A stretch of DNA of 64,000 nt. Origin: Cohnella candidum. Lineage in GTDB: Bacteria; Bacillota; Bacilli; Paenibacillales; Paenibacillaceae. Every line of letters begins with the position of its first letter. The first letter of the stretch is position 1. The notes beneath the pieces are model-generated. The model was given only the letters and a program-made list of their open reading frames with translations. It did no database searches and was not told where the DNA came from. This document shows, piece after piece, positions 8,915 to 19,200 of the stretch. Both the position numbers and the translations under genes were made by a program. Location of the stretch: NCBI RefSeq assembly GCF_003713065.1, contig NZ_CP033433.1, forward strand, positions 3,163,001-3,227,000, written 5' to 3'.

Positions 8915-9792
8915 GCCGATACCTCCCGTCTATTCAAGGTAAACACGAACACGGCGGTAATGACGATAATGATCGCGAACGAAATGATGCCGAGTGCCGA
9001 GGCTTTTCCGAACAGCTGGTCGGTGAAGGCCATTTTGTAAATGGCGTAGATCAGCGTGTTCGTCGACGTACCCGGACCTCCGTTGGTCATGATGAACGGA
9101 TAGTCGAAGGCTTTCAGGCCGTTGATGACGCTGAGCGTGACATTGATCGTGATCGAGGTGGCGAGCATCGGAATTTTAATGAACCGGACCAGCTTCCAGC
9201 GTCCCGCGCCGTCGATTTTGCCGGCTTCGATCAAATCTTGGGGCACGGTCTGAAGGCCGGCCAGGAAAATGATCGTGCTGGTGCCGATGTTTTTCCAAAT
9301 ATCCACCGCCATGATCGAAAAGAGGGCTTTCGAATAACTGCCGAGAAAATTGGTGTCGATCCCATGAATGCCGATCTTATGGAAGAAAGAGGCGATGAGT
9401 CCTTCGTCCGGCATGTAAACGTAACTCCAAATGAATCCGACTACGATCGCGCTGAACAGAGTCGGAAGATAGAAAGCCGAACGGTAAAGGCCTTTCGCTC
9501 GAATATTCGCGTTCAGGAGAAAAGCAAGCGCAAGGGCAATGATGTTGCCGAGCACGACGGTGATCAAGGTATAGACGAGCGTGTTGCGGATGGAGAGACC
9601 CAGGATTTCTTCATGGAACAACGTTTTGAAGTTGTCGAAGCCGACGTAATGGAACTTCTGAACGTAGCCGTTATAGTCGGTCACGCTGTATTGGAAAAGC
9701 TTCAGGATCGGAACGATCCAGAACAGGATGTAGAAGAGAAGGGCCGGCAGTACAAAGAAATACATCGTTTTTTTCATGACGGCGCTGTTCAT
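8911..9792 (-). CDS. carbohydrate ABC transporter permease (MalF type)
   Basis: A 293-residue membrane protein with six helices, the partner of the MalG-type subunit that follows. It begins MNSAVMKKTMYFFVLPALLF, with an N-terminal helix typical of CUT1 permeases. The EAA loop reads IEAGKIDGAGRWKLVRFIKI (about 195-215). Start ATG at 9792 has AAAGGAAG about 10 nt upstream. The gene lies 67 bp after the solute-binding protein gene, with a perfect 12-bp stem-loop between them that may lower permease expression relative to the binding protein. Both permeases appear intact. Confidence 0.95.
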   Translation of the reverse strand: MNSAVMKKTMYFFVLPALLFYILFWIVPILKLFQYSVTDYNGYVQKFHYVGFDNFKTLFHEEILGLSIRNTLVYTLITVVLGNIIALALAFLLNANIRAKGLYRSAFYLPTLFSAIVVGFIWSYVYMPDEGLIASFFHKIGIHGIDTNFLGSYSKALFSIMAVDIWKNIGTSTIIFLAGLQTVPQDLIEAGKIDGAGRWKLVRFIKIPMLATSITINVTLSVINGLKAFDYPFIMTNGGPGTSTNTLIYAIYKMAFTDQLFGKASALGIISFAIIIVITAVFVFTLNRREVSA

Positions 9793-9820
9793 GGTGCTTC
9801 TTCCTTTCCGGTAAAAATCG

Positions 9821-9850
9821 GATCAAGGGGGACGGACATCCCCCTTGATC
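9821..9850 (-). terminator. intercistronic stem-loop / attenuator between binding protein and permeases
   Basis: Perfect 12-bp stem GATCAAGGGGGA / TCCCCCTTGATC with a 6-base loop, followed on the minus strand by CGATTTTTACC. It looks like a weak terminator or 3'-end stabiliser, a common way to make more binding protein than permease. Confidence 0.7.
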
Positions 9851-9859
9851 CCTTCACGA

Positions 9860-11221
9860 TCAGCCTTTATTCAATTCCGTATATTTGTCCTGCATCGCTT
9901 TCGTGACTTCTTCGGCCGTCGTTTTCTTGCCGCCGATGATTTCCGCGAACTTCGATTGCATGACGTCGCTCACGCCTGCCGGCCACATTTGGTTGCAGAA
10001 GTAGAACGCATGTCCCGTGCTTTGGATGTCGCTCAGCACGTCTTTGAAAATCTCGTTCTTCAACGGTACGCCGTTGAACACGCTGATGGAAGGGTTGGAA
10101 TCGACCCATGCTTGGAACAGAGGAGACTTGCCGTCGTACATGTACTCGAAGATCTGCTTGGCGATGTCGAGATGCTCGGATTTCGCGTTGATCGCGTATC
10201 CGGCTGCGGTTGCCGCGGAAGCGTATACCGGCTGGCCGGCGTCGTTGCCCGGCAAGGAGAAGAATCCGCGATCGAATTCGGAAGCGCCTTTGGCCGTAAC
10301 GCCCGGCAGATCCCAAGTGCCCGTGAAGATCATGGCCGCTTTGCCGTCAACGAACTGCTGGACGGCTTGCGCGCTGGCCATGCCGAGGGAGCCTTTCGCC
10401 ACGTAACCTTTGTCGTAAAGCTCTTTGTACTGGTTGACCGTCTTGACCCATTTCGCGTCGGTGAGCGCCGTTTCGCCGGTCTGAAGCTTCTTGTCGAAGT
10501 CCTTGTCCGCCGGGTATACGGAGTTCGCCGCGAGTTGATACATGCCGAATTGGACGACCCACGGATCTTTATCGCCCATGGTGATCGGCGTAATGCCGGC
10601 TGCTTTCAGCTTCTCGGCCGCGGCCAGGAAGCTCGGCCAATCTTTCGGCACTTCGGTGATGCCGGCTTTGGCGAAGAGCGCCTTGTTGTAGTACGTTCCG
10701 AGGATATCCATGCCCTTCGCGACCGCGTAAGGCTTTCCTTCGTAGCTCATGTCGTTTTTGGCGGACGCGCTGACGTTGTTCCAGAAGCTCATATCGGACA
10801 GGTCGGCGGCGTAGCCTGCTTTGGCGACTTCGATCGCGCCCATGTTGGCCATGTTCGGGAACACCAGGAAGATATCCGGACCTTCGCCGGCGGCCAGCTT
10901 GGCCTTTACGGAAGTGTAATATTGCTCGTCGGGAAGCTTTTGGACTTCCAGGGTGACGTTCGGGAACTTTTCTTTGACCAGCTTAGGCAGCGTTTCGAGT
11001 TCGAAGTCGGCGCCGTTCGCGGCTTTCGCGCCGGATACGAGCATCGTCAGGGTGACGGGCTTGTCGGATGCGGAGCTCGCCGACGCGCTTGCCGATGGGC
11101 TCGCGGCGGAAGGGCTGCCGGATGCGTCCGAATTCGAATTGGAACTGCCGCATGCGCTCAAGGCGACCGTGAACAGCGAGGCCAACGCGATGCCGGCGAT
11201 CTTGGATTTCCAGGACTTCAT
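9860..11221 (-). CDS. extracellular solute-binding lipoprotein of the sugar importer
   Basis: A 453-residue lipoprotein: signal MKSWKSKIAGIALASLFTVA with lipobox LSAC, then a Ser/Ala-rich linker (about 24-50), then a family-1 sugar-binding domain (about 52-450). It should be membrane-tethered outside the cell and deliver its sugar to the permease pair encoded next. It starts at ATG 11221 with GGGGGAG 7 nt upstream. It is only distantly related to the two lipoproteins at 6706-8007 and 11387-12706. It heads the importer operon, preceded by a proposed YesN operator (11302-11335) and -10 box (11270-11275). Confidence 0.95.
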   Translation of the reverse strand: MKSWKSKIAGIALASLFTVALSACGSSNSNSDASGSPSAASPSASASASSASDKPVTLTMLVSGAKAANGADFELETLPKLVKEKFPNVTLEVQKLPDEQYYTSVKAKLAAGEGPDIFLVFPNMANMGAIEVAKAGYAADLSDMSFWNNVSASAKNDMSYEGKPYAVAKGMDILGTYYNKALFAKAGITEVPKDWPSFLAAAEKLKAAGITPITMGDKDPWVVQFGMYQLAANSVYPADKDFDKKLQTGETALTDAKWVKTVNQYKELYDKGYVAKGSLGMASAQAVQQFVDGKAAMIFTGTWDLPGVTAKGASEFDRGFFSLPGNDAGQPVYASAATAAGYAINAKSEHLDIAKQIFEYMYDGKSPLFQAWVDSNPSISVFNGVPLKNEIFKDVLSDIQSTGHAFYFCNQMWPAGVSDVMQSKFAEIIGGKKTTAEEVTKAMQDKYTELNKG

Positions 11222-11269
11222 TCTTACTCCCCCTATAAGTTGTCGCTGTGTGCAGCGTTTACATGTTTC

Positions 11270-11335
11270 ATTGTAAGTCCCTGTCCCTCGCCGGATAAGC
11301 GCATCATTTTTTGTATCGCCTCCGCATTTTTCAGG
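11270..11335 (-). promoter_or_regulatory. proposed YesN operator and -10 box of the importer operon
   Basis: Minus-strand repeats CTGAAAAATGCGG (11322-11334) and CAAAAAATGATG (11302-11313) are spaced 20 bp. TACAAT (11270-11275) follows the second repeat at the same distance (26-27 nt) as in the other four sites. An ATGTAAACGCT half-site resembling half of a catabolite (cre) box lies just downstream (about 11256-11266). Confidence 0.7.
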
Positions 11336-11363
11336 GCAAAAAAAAGGACCCGGGGGTCCTTTT
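11333..11363 (-). terminator. rho-independent terminator of the YesMN-lipoprotein operon
   Basis: Stem AAAAGGACCC / GGGTCCTTTT with a 2-base loop (11342-11363), 23 bp after the stop at 11387, followed on the minus strand by a run of eight T. The tail touches the operator of the next operon. Confidence 0.9.
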
Positions 11364-11386
11364 CCGCATGGTCTCTATCCTGGAAG

Positions 11387-12706
11387 TCACTGCCGTTCCT
11401 CATCCAGTTCCCGCTGCAGTTCCTTCATGTATTGCTCGGGTGTGTAGGCGGCATTGGTCACGAGCAGCTGCGCATTGTTCCAAGCCGTAAGCTGGGCCCG
11501 CGTGTTGAACCTCGCTTCAAACCATAAAGCGCCTTTCTTCACGTGGTTGATCTTGTCCTGCACCATCTGCGTGAGCGGCGGCACGTCCGCGGGCATCGTC
11601 CGCACGTTGAAGCCCGTTACCATGCCGAGCTCGCTCATCGCGCGGTCTCCGTAACGCTCGAAAACATATTGCATCCACTGCCCCACTTCCGGACCGTAAG
11701 CCGACTGCGAGAACGTCGTGGTGAGTCCGGCATTGACCGGGTACTCATCCCGGGTCCCCTTGCCCCCGGGCACGAGCGGAATGCTGAAAAATCCGATTTT
11801 ATCCGTCCCGATCTTATTTTGGGAAGGGTCGTTAAAAGCGCGCAGTTGCCAGCTTCCCATGTAGAACATCGCGGCTTTACCCTGCAGGAACATGTCCACG
11901 GAGGTCCCCATATCGATCGTGTTCACCCGCGAACCGAAGTATCCTCTCAGCCCCATATCCTGCACGGTAGCGGCCGCCTTCGCGAATCCGGGATCGGTCA
12001 GCTTCAGCGTGCCCTTGTCGACCCGCTCCATCGCGTCGGCCCCGAATTCCCGAATGGCGTAAGCATTGATCAGCCGCGTGATCGGCCATTTTTCCTTGCC
12101 GGCCACCGAGAAGGGCTGAATGCCCTCCCGCTTCAGCGTTTCGGCGATATTCAGCATGTCTTCCCAAGTCTCGGGTTCCTTCAGGCCGTATTTCGCGAAA
12201 ATGTCCTTGTTGTACCAAAAGCCCTCGATGTTCAACTCCAGGGGAAGCGCATACAATCCTCTGCCGTCGACGTAGGCTTTCAACAGCTCGACCGCGGCCG
12301 GATTCAACCGGTCCCGAATGCCGAGCGCCGAGAAAGTCTGCTCCAGATCAAGCGCCGAATCGCTGTTGATGAGGTCCAGCAGCGGCTTTCCCGATTGATA
12401 GCTGAACAGGACCGGCAGGTCGTTGCTGGCGGCGAGCAGCTGCACGCGTTGGTTCAAATCGCTTTCGGCGACGTTTTCGAATTTGTACTGGACGTTCGGA
12501 TGGGACGCTTGGTATTCCGCGGACAGCTCACCGATGATTTTGGAGCTGCCCTCGTTCTCCTTGTTGGAAGAAAGATATAAAATGACGGTTTCGTTCTCGG
12601 GTTCGGCCGGTTTCGCGATCGGCGCGGAGCCGCAGGAAGTGAGCAAAATCAGGAGAACGGCGGCCAGCGCCCGGCTGGATCTTCGTTTGGCTTTGGCCGC
12701 GCTCAT
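11387..12706 (-). CDS. solute-binding lipoprotein cotranscribed with a two-component system
   Basis: A 439-residue lipoprotein. Signal MSAAKAKRRSSRALAAVLLI with lipobox LLTSC, then a family-1 sugar-binding fold. The ATG at 12706 overlaps the stop of the response regulator by 4 bp (ATGA), so it is coupled to the two-component system and not to a permease. The frame stays open further upstream, but that part is the shadow of the regulator gene. It is a close full-length paralogue of the lipoprotein at 6706-8007. Its place in the signalling operon suggests either a binding protein shared with the importer or an accessory sensor that presents sugar to the histidine kinase; the latter is known for other sugar-binding protein/LytS-family kinase pairs and is inference here. 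Confidence 0.9.
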   Translation of the reverse strand: MSAAKAKRRSSRALAAVLLILLTSCGSAPIAKPAEPENETVILYLSSNKENEGSSKIIGELSAEYQASHPNVQYKFENVAESDLNQRVQLLAASNDLPVLFSYQSGKPLLDLINSDSALDLEQTFSALGIRDRLNPAAVELLKAYVDGRGLYALPLELNIEGFWYNKDIFAKYGLKEPETWEDMLNIAETLKREGIQPFSVAGKEKWPITRLINAYAIREFGADAMERVDKGTLKLTDPGFAKAAATVQDMGLRGYFGSRVNTIDMGTSVDMFLQGKAAMFYMGSWQLRAFNDPSQNKIGTDKIGFFSIPLVPGGKGTRDEYPVNAGLTTTFSQSAYGPEVGQWMQYVFERYGDRAMSELGMVTGFNVRTMPADVPPLTQMVQDKINHVKKGALWFEARFNTRAQLTAWNNAQLLVTNAAYTPEQYMKELQRELDEERQ

Positions 12707-14181
12707 GTTCCTCTCCCTCTCGAACGGAATTGTCCCGGCGTCATGCCGGTCTGCTTTTTGAACACCTCGGAAAAATGGCGGGCGTGGTAATACCCGACCT
12801 TCTCGCTGATTTCGTGGATCGGCATTTCCTCTTTCAAAAGCTCTTTCGCTTTCTCCATCCGGACCTTCGTCAAATACTTGATATAGGAAATGCCCATTTG
12901 CTCTTTGAACAGCAGGCTGAAATAGGTGGCGTTCATTTCCACGTGGTCGGCGACTTCCTGCTGCGTCAAATCGCGGCCGAAGTTGTCGCCGATGTAGGCG
13001 ATCGCCTTCTCCACCGCGGAATGCTTGGACCTCTGCCTGACGCTGAGGATCCAATCCATGATCTTCTCCATCTCCCGGCGAAGCCAGCCCGCCATCTCAT
13101 CCAGCGTCTGCATGCTTCGCAGTTCCATCTGCGGCAGATAGCCGGGCCCCATGATCTCCGCCGTGTTTCCACCGGTCTCTTTCGCCACCTCGAAGCCGTG
13201 GAACACCGTTTTCAGCAGCTCGACTTCCGCGATCTCCGGATCCAGCTTTTCGTTTCGGAACTCCTCTAAATACTCGTCCAACTTCCGCATCAGGCCGTCT
13301 TTATCCCCTACGCGCATGTCGAACAGGACGGCTTCTTCTCTTTCCGACAATTGGGGATTCACCGAATGGCTGTCCCCGAGATCCTCGAAACGGATCCAGC
13401 CCTTCCCTTCCAAGTACCGGCCGTATCGCAGCGCGCGGAGCGCCTCACGGTAGCTTTTCGGGATATCACCAACAGAGGAATAGGTTCGGCCCGAACCGAC
13501 CGCTGACGACTGCCACGACGACAGCTCGGTTTCCCAGACGTCCGTCACCGAATCCAAATGGAACAGCACAGCCAGTGATTCGGAACCGTTGCTTGCGTAA
13601 ACCGTACGATATTCCGCCCGGCCGTCCAAACGGAAGTCTTCGTCCGAATAAGCCAGCACGGTGACGCCGGCCACCCGGTCCGCATCCCCACCGAAAACCG
13701 CCGCCCACTCCCCGGTCGCCTCCTCGCCCTTCAGCAGCAGATCCAGTGTCCGCTTCTCCAGCAATCCCTGCTGCCACTTTTGTTTCAGCGAGCTCATTTC
13801 GTTCATTTCGTGGATCCGATCCACCGCTTTCTGAATGCCTTCCCGGATCTTCACGATCGTGATCGGCTTCTCGAGATAGTCCACGACCCCGAGCTTGATC
13901 GCCCGCTTCACGTAATCGTATTCGTTATAGCCGCTGAACACGATGCACATCGTGTCCGGGGCTTCCGACCGGATCGCTTCGATTAACTGGAGGCCGTCCA
14001 TGCCGGGCATTCGGATATCCGTCATGACGATATCGGGACGCAGCTTGCGGAACGTCTCCAGTGCCGATAAGCCGTCCGCCGCCGTACCGGCCAGCTCCAC
14101 TCCGTATTCCGACCAATCGATCAGCTTCGTCAATCCCTTGAGAACAATGAATTCATCGTCGAATACGACCGCTTTCAGCAT
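12703..14181 (-). CDS. response regulator, YesN type (REC + AraC-type HTH)
   Basis: A 492-residue cytoplasmic DNA-binding response regulator. The REC domain (about 1-120) has the phospho-acceptor Asp in DIVMTDIRMPGMDG (about residue 55) and the conserved Lys in YLEKPITI. A middle linker region is followed by two AraC-type helix-turn-helix motifs at about 390-485 (LTQQEVADHVEMNATYFSLL and IHEISEKVGYYHARHFSEVF). The start ATG at 14181 has GGAGG about 11 nt upstream and the kinase gene ends 6 bp before it. It is the only AraC-type regulator in the 5-26 kb locus and is the natural candidate for the direct-repeat operators found there, including one before its own operon (autoregulation). Confidence 0.95.
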   Translation of the reverse strand: MLKAVVFDDEFIVLKGLTKLIDWSEYGVELAGTAADGLSALETFRKLRPDIVMTDIRMPGMDGLQLIEAIRSEAPDTMCIVFSGYNEYDYVKRAIKLGVVDYLEKPITIVKIREGIQKAVDRIHEMNEMSSLKQKWQQGLLEKRTLDLLLKGEEATGEWAAVFGGDADRVAGVTVLAYSDEDFRLDGRAEYRTVYASNGSESLAVLFHLDSVTDVWETELSSWQSSAVGSGRTYSSVGDIPKSYREALRALRYGRYLEGKGWIRFEDLGDSHSVNPQLSEREEAVLFDMRVGDKDGLMRKLDEYLEEFRNEKLDPEIAEVELLKTVFHGFEVAKETGGNTAEIMGPGYLPQMELRSMQTLDEMAGWLRREMEKIMDWILSVRQRSKHSAVEKAIAYIGDNFGRDLTQQEVADHVEMNATYFSLLFKEQMGISYIKYLTKVRMEKAKELLKEEMPIHEISEKVGYYHARHFSEVFKKQTGMTPGQFRSRGRGT

Positions 14182-14187
14182 GGCGGC

Positions 14188-15960
14188 TCACTCCTCCTTC
14201 TTCTCCGAGTAGGGAAAACGAAGCTCGATCGAAGTCCCTTCATTCGGCCGGCTGCGGATCGTGAACGAACTTGCGGGACCGTAATAGAGCGCCAACCTTT
14301 CCCGAACGTTCCTCATGCCGTAGCCCTGCTCCGTCTTCCCGATATCCTCCATGCCCATGCCGTCGTCGGTCACGGTGAAAACGAGGAACTCCCCATCCCT
14401 GCGTCCGGTTAACCGGACCGTGCCTTCCCCGACCTTCGGCTCTAACCCATGATAGATCGCGTTCTCCACGAGGGGCTGCAAAAGCAGCTTCATGATCTCG
14501 TATCCCATGATGTCCGGATCGACTTCCTCGACATACTGGAAGCGGTTGTCGTACCTCAGGTTCTGGATGATCATATAGTGCTCGATATGCTTCAATTCCT
14601 TGAACACCGGGATCGTTTCTTTGCCTTTGTTCAAACTGAGCTTGAAGCTTTCCGACAAGGACAGCGCCATCTGGGCGATGTCCGCTTTGTCCTCCAGGAG
14701 AGACATCCAATAAATCGAATCGAGCGTGTTGTACAGGAAGTGCGGCTTGATCTGCGCCTGGAGCGACCGCAGCTCCGCTTCCTTCTCCTTCAGCTCGGAT
14801 TGCAGGAGCCGCTCGCTCAATTGCTGGTTTTCCAGCGTCATCTTCTGGAACGTTTGGGCGATGACGCCGACCTCGTCGGCGGCGAACGCCTCGTTCGTCT
14901 CTCCCGACGGATTGCCCTTCGCCCAATCCACGATCATCTTTTTCAACTGCAGCAGCGGACGCGTGATCGTCCCGGATACGAAATAGGACACCAGCAAAGC
15001 GATGCCCGCGATGAACGCCGCGATCAGCATCGTGATCGTTCCGATCCGGTCCGATTGCTTGAGCAGCGCTTTCGTATCGACGAAGTGGACGAACATCCAC
15101 CCGCTCGTCGAGTTTCGGTACAAGCTGTAAATGTACCCGGCTTTGCTGAAGTGCGCCAGCGTCGCGTCCAAACTCGTGCCGATACCGACGCTTTCGGTGA
15201 GATCGGGCCGGTAATCGTACACGACGATCGGCTGCCCGCCGCCCGGATCCAGCACGAGGAAACCGCTCTGCTCGGTCTCGTTGATGACTTGCTGGAAGAT
15301 CGATTTTCGAATATTGATCACGAGCAAGCCGATCATGTCGCCGCTCAGCCGGTTAGGGTCCCTCAGCAGCTTCACGCTCGAAAAAGAACTCCCGGCCGTC
15401 GATTCCTCCAGCACGTTGTAGCCGAAAAAAACCTCTTTCCCTTTCGCGGCCAGCGTTTTGGCGTACCAGTCCGTGCCGGCGATCTTCGCGCGGGTTTCAT
15501 CCGTCCCGTATTTGCCTGCTTGCTCCGACCGTCCATAGCAGACGGAACGGAAATGGCGGTCGAACAGGCAGATGGAATCGATATCTTGCGTATCGAACAG
15601 ATTGGACACGACGATGTTCTGAAGCCGGTTCGCGGTTCTAACGTCCAGCACGGCTTCATTGCCGCTATCCGCTGCGCCGCTCTGGTACAGCTCCTGTCTC
15701 AATTCGTCGCTCGACAGGATGATCCGGTTCATGTTGATGATGTTCCGCAGCAGCAGATCCGCGACTTCGCTCGACGTCTTCAGATGTGTCTGGTTCGTTT
15801 CGATATGGTTCTGTACCAGCGTTTCCTTGGCAATATTGAATGAGATATATCCCAGGACGAATAGAGGCGGAAGCGATACCAAGATCATCGCCAGCAAAAA
15901 ACGGCTCCGGATCCTGGGTTTACGAACGTAAATGACGAAATCGCGCAGCCATTTTCCCAT
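14188..15960 (-). CDS. sensor histidine kinase, YesM/LytS type
   Basis: A 590-residue membrane kinase. The first helix lies at about 20-42, then an extracellular sensor region (about 43-305, dCache-like), a second helix (about 306-328), a HAMP linker, and the YesM-type kinase core. The phospho-acceptor His is in QIKPHFLYNTLDS (about 420), the N box is LVENAIYHGLEP, and the G boxes are DDGMGM and GYGMRNVRERL. It should phosphorylate the response regulator encoded 6 bp downstream. Start ATG 15960 with AAAGGAAG about 9 nt before. First gene of the kinase-regulator-lipoprotein operon, preceded by its own operator (16123-16156). Confidence 0.95.
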   Translation of the reverse strand: MGKWLRDFVIYVRKPRIRSRFLLAMILVSLPPLFVLGYISFNIAKETLVQNHIETNQTHLKTSSEVADLLLRNIINMNRIILSSDELRQELYQSGAADSGNEAVLDVRTANRLQNIVVSNLFDTQDIDSICLFDRHFRSVCYGRSEQAGKYGTDETRAKIAGTDWYAKTLAAKGKEVFFGYNVLEESTAGSSFSSVKLLRDPNRLSGDMIGLLVINIRKSIFQQVINETEQSGFLVLDPGGGQPIVVYDYRPDLTESVGIGTSLDATLAHFSKAGYIYSLYRNSTSGWMFVHFVDTKALLKQSDRIGTITMLIAAFIAGIALLVSYFVSGTITRPLLQLKKMIVDWAKGNPSGETNEAFAADEVGVIAQTFQKMTLENQQLSERLLQSELKEKEAELRSLQAQIKPHFLYNTLDSIYWMSLLEDKADIAQMALSLSESFKLSLNKGKETIPVFKELKHIEHYMIIQNLRYDNRFQYVEEVDPDIMGYEIMKLLLQPLVENAIYHGLEPKVGEGTVRLTGRRDGEFLVFTVTDDGMGMEDIGKTEQGYGMRNVRERLALYYGPASSFTIRSRPNEGTSIELRFPYSEKKEE

Positions 15961-16090
15961 GACGTACTTCCTTTGACGGATGGATTTTCAACCTTCCCGA
16001 GAGGATAAAACAAAAATCCCCAAGCCGCCAGAGCCTTCATTTGGCAGATCAGGGAATCGTCGATATCTCCGCATGGACTATCATGATCTT

Positions 16091-16156
16091 ATTATGAGGG
16101 TTGTATGCCGCCAACGTCAGTTCCGCATTTTTCGGAAAACTGCCGCATTTTTCAGG
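16091..16156 (-). promoter_or_regulatory. proposed YesN operator and -10 box of the YesMN operon (autoregulation)
   Basis: This is the clearest copy. On the minus strand CCTGAAAAATGCGG (16143-16156) and CCGAAAAATGCGG (16123-16135) lie exactly 20 bp apart, followed 26 nt later by CATAAT (16091-16096). Confidence 0.75.
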
Positions 16157-16178
16157 TGTCGGCATGAGGATAAAAAAT

Positions 16179-16200
16179 CAAGGGACCCGAAGGTCCCTTG
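16179..16200 (-). terminator. rho-independent terminator of the GH3 gene
   Basis: Stem CAAGGGACC / GGTCCCTTG with a 4-base loop, then ATTTTTTAT on the minus strand; 14 bp after the stop at 16214. Confidence 0.9.
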
Positions 16201-16213
16201 ACCGGATGACATC

Positions 16214-19200
16214 TTATTTCAGTTTAATGCTGTCCACGCGAACGTTGCCTTCGCGGAAGACGAGGAACAGGTTCTGCACGCCTTTCGGTTTCGCGGCCAG
16301 GTCGGCCGTCACTTCCGTATAGCCCAATTCATTCGCGGTCTGTCCGCCGCCGATGCCATAGGAAACGGGCGAGGTTTGGCCGAATGCGGCGGTGCCGAGG
16401 AGCGTGCCGGAAGGAGAACCGGCATGGACTTCGACGGAGCCCGCAGCGTTCGGGGTGGCGACGCGGAGCGCGATTTGTTTCACTCCGTTCAGGTCGACTT
16501 TCGGGATGCCGACGAAATCGCCTTCCCCGGTCGAAGTAACGGCGTAGTATTGCCCTTTGTAGATGGCGGTTCTCGCTTTGGACACTTCCGTGCCGATGAC
16601 GCCATTGCTGGCGAAGGTATGCTCCCACACGTTCGCTTCGGTATTTTTGCCGAGCGTGCCGATGGTGTCGCCCTTCACGTCCATGACCGACTTCAGCAGG
16701 ACGTTATCGGAAGAGCGGCCCACCAGGAGATCATAAGCGCCGGATTCCACCGCGTTTTTCTGCTTGTTGACGTCCCAAACCGCGAAATCGGAAGGCTGAA
16801 CCGTCAATGTGACGTTTACCGTCTGGCCCGGTTTCACGTTTTTGATCCGTTTGAACGCGACCAGCTTTTGTTTCGGAGCATATTCGCCGTAGGCCGAATT
16901 CCGGGCATGAACGTAAAGCTGCGCGACTTCGTCGCTCGTCGTCTTGCCCGTGTTCGTGACGGTGAACTTCACGTCGAACGGCTTGTTGGACGGGATCGAC
17001 TTCGGTACGTTCAAATTGCCGTATTCGAAGTTCGCGTAAGTCAGGCCGTAACCGAAAGCATAAGTCGGCTTCACGTCCGAGTACAGGTACGTCAATCCGG
17101 TTTGGATCGGGTCCGCGATGGACATATCCACCGTGTAGCCCGGGTCGACTTCGGCTTGCTCCGATGCCGACAGCTTCGGAAGCGAGCTCATGTCTTTCAG
17201 CCAAGTGCCCGTCAGCCGTCCGGCCGGCGCGTAATCGCCGAACAAGGCTTCGGCCAGCGCTTTGTTGCCGTACTGTCCGCCGTAAGAACTGTACATAATG
17301 GACGCGACGTTCTTATCGTCTTGAATGTCCTGCACGGCGAGCGGATAGTCGGAGTTGATGACGACGATCGTTTTGCCCGGGAATTGCGCCGCGGTATTGT
17401 GCACCAACTTCGCCTGGTCGGCTGCGAGAGATAGATCCGAGCGGTCCACGCCTTCCCCGGCCACGATTTTCGGACCCGCCCCGACGACGACGATCGCGTA
17501 ATCGTTGGATTTTGCCAGCTCGGAAGCTTTCGCTCCGGGCTCTTGCAGCACGACTTCCGAGAACGAGGAAGCCTTCGGATCCGCGGATTGCTTGAGCTGT
17601 GCCGGCGTCGTGCTTGCCACCAGGGCATTGCCGTCATTGACCGAGAAGTAATACCCTTGGGTCAACATCGACTTCTGGAACGGAACGGGGCTGGAGAAGC
17701 TCCATGCGGGAAGCGCGCCCGTCCGGATCCGTTTCCGTCCGTCCGCGGTCGTTTCGTAGCTGAAATACGGCGGGAAGTTGGTCGCGAACATGTTCAGTTC
17801 GAAACCTCCGCCCCAGGATTCGGAAAGCCGATCGATTGCCGTGTTCGAAACTTTGGCTTTATCGCCGGAAGCATCCGCGCTTCCGCTTCCCGCGATCCAT
17901 TTGCCGTTGGCCAGCGACTTGAAGCTGTACGCGCGGTTGCCCCAATCGAGCACTTGGAACGTCTCGTTCGGGCCGACTTTGTCGGCATCTGCCGTCAGTT
18001 GGCTGCCGTTTCCGGATGCGGCGGATACGTACTTGCCCGTCTTGTCCGATTGGAGCGCGATCGTTTTCGCTCCGGCATCGTAAGCGACTTTATCGGAGCC
18101 GATGAGCTGCCGGATGGCAGCCAGGGGAGACAGGCCCGCGCCGTCGAGCTTCGGCGTGGCCGAACCGTAAATGTCCTTCAGTCGGGCGTCCGCCAGCGTA
18201 CCCAGGACCGCCACGTTGGAGGATTTCGAGAGAGGCAGCACGCCGCCTTCGTTCTTCAAGAGGACGAGCCCTTCGCGCGCCGCCTCCAGGGCGACATCTT
18301 GATGGCTGGCCGTCGTGGCGTCCGTCTTTTGGCCTTCAACGGTTAAGTTTGCATATGGATAGCCGGTGGGCTGGCCCTTGTCGTCTTTCTTGTTGAAGTA
18401 ACCGACCCGGACCCACAGCTCGACCTGAGGACGGACCAACTCCCGCAGGTTCAGGATGTTGACGCCGTGAATTTTATGAAGAACCGCGTTTTTGTAGTTG
18501 TCCGCGGTCGGGCTTCCCGGCGCTCCCGTGGCGCTGGAGTTGTTCATGTGCGAGCCGGCGAGGATGAGCAGCGCCGCGAGATGGTCGTTATCCGGCACGT
18601 AGGATTTGTCGTATCCGTTGCCGTATTGCGTCACCGCCAATCCGTCTCCGTTGAAGTCGGAAACGTTGAAGAGCGAAAACGGGGATTTCAGCTCCGCCTT
18701 GATCAGTTCGGGCGAAACGGCTCCAGGCACGCCGTTCAACGTGGCATAGGAGCTCATGACGCCCTGCACGGAACCGTTCGAAATCGCCTTCAGGAAGCCG
18801 GGGAGCTGATACTCGTTCAGCCCGCGGACGCCCGTGTAATAATTGCCCGTGTTCCGGTTCCACTCCGAGTTATAGGTCATGAAATGCTTCGTGCCGAGCT
18901 GTACCTTCAGGTAGAACGGGTCGTCCCCCACGATTCCGCGGGCCATGCTGTCCGCCAGTACGCCCGTCAGGTATGGATCCTCGGCGAAGCCCTCTTCGTA
19001 ACGGCCGCTCAGCGGATTGATCCGCACGTCCGCAATGGCGGAAAACATGAGAGGATTCGCGTTATCCAATCCGACTTCGCTTCTTTTCTCGTCGCCGAGC
19101 ACGGAGCCGACCTGCTTGATCAGGTCCTGGTCCCACGTTTGGCCCAGTTGGTTCGTCACCGGCATGTCGGTGGACACCCCATGCACGTTATCGGAACCGC

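Noticed and set aside
9845..11527. Plus-strand open frame of 560 codons across the importer binding-protein gene
   Set aside because: It is antisense to a clear lipoprotein and runs across its promoter and the upstream terminator.
12707..13054. N-terminal extension of the lipoprotein frame at 11387
   Set aside because: The extra 116 residues are an out-of-frame reading of the response regulator; the lipoprotein signal begins exactly at the ATG overlapping the regulator stop.
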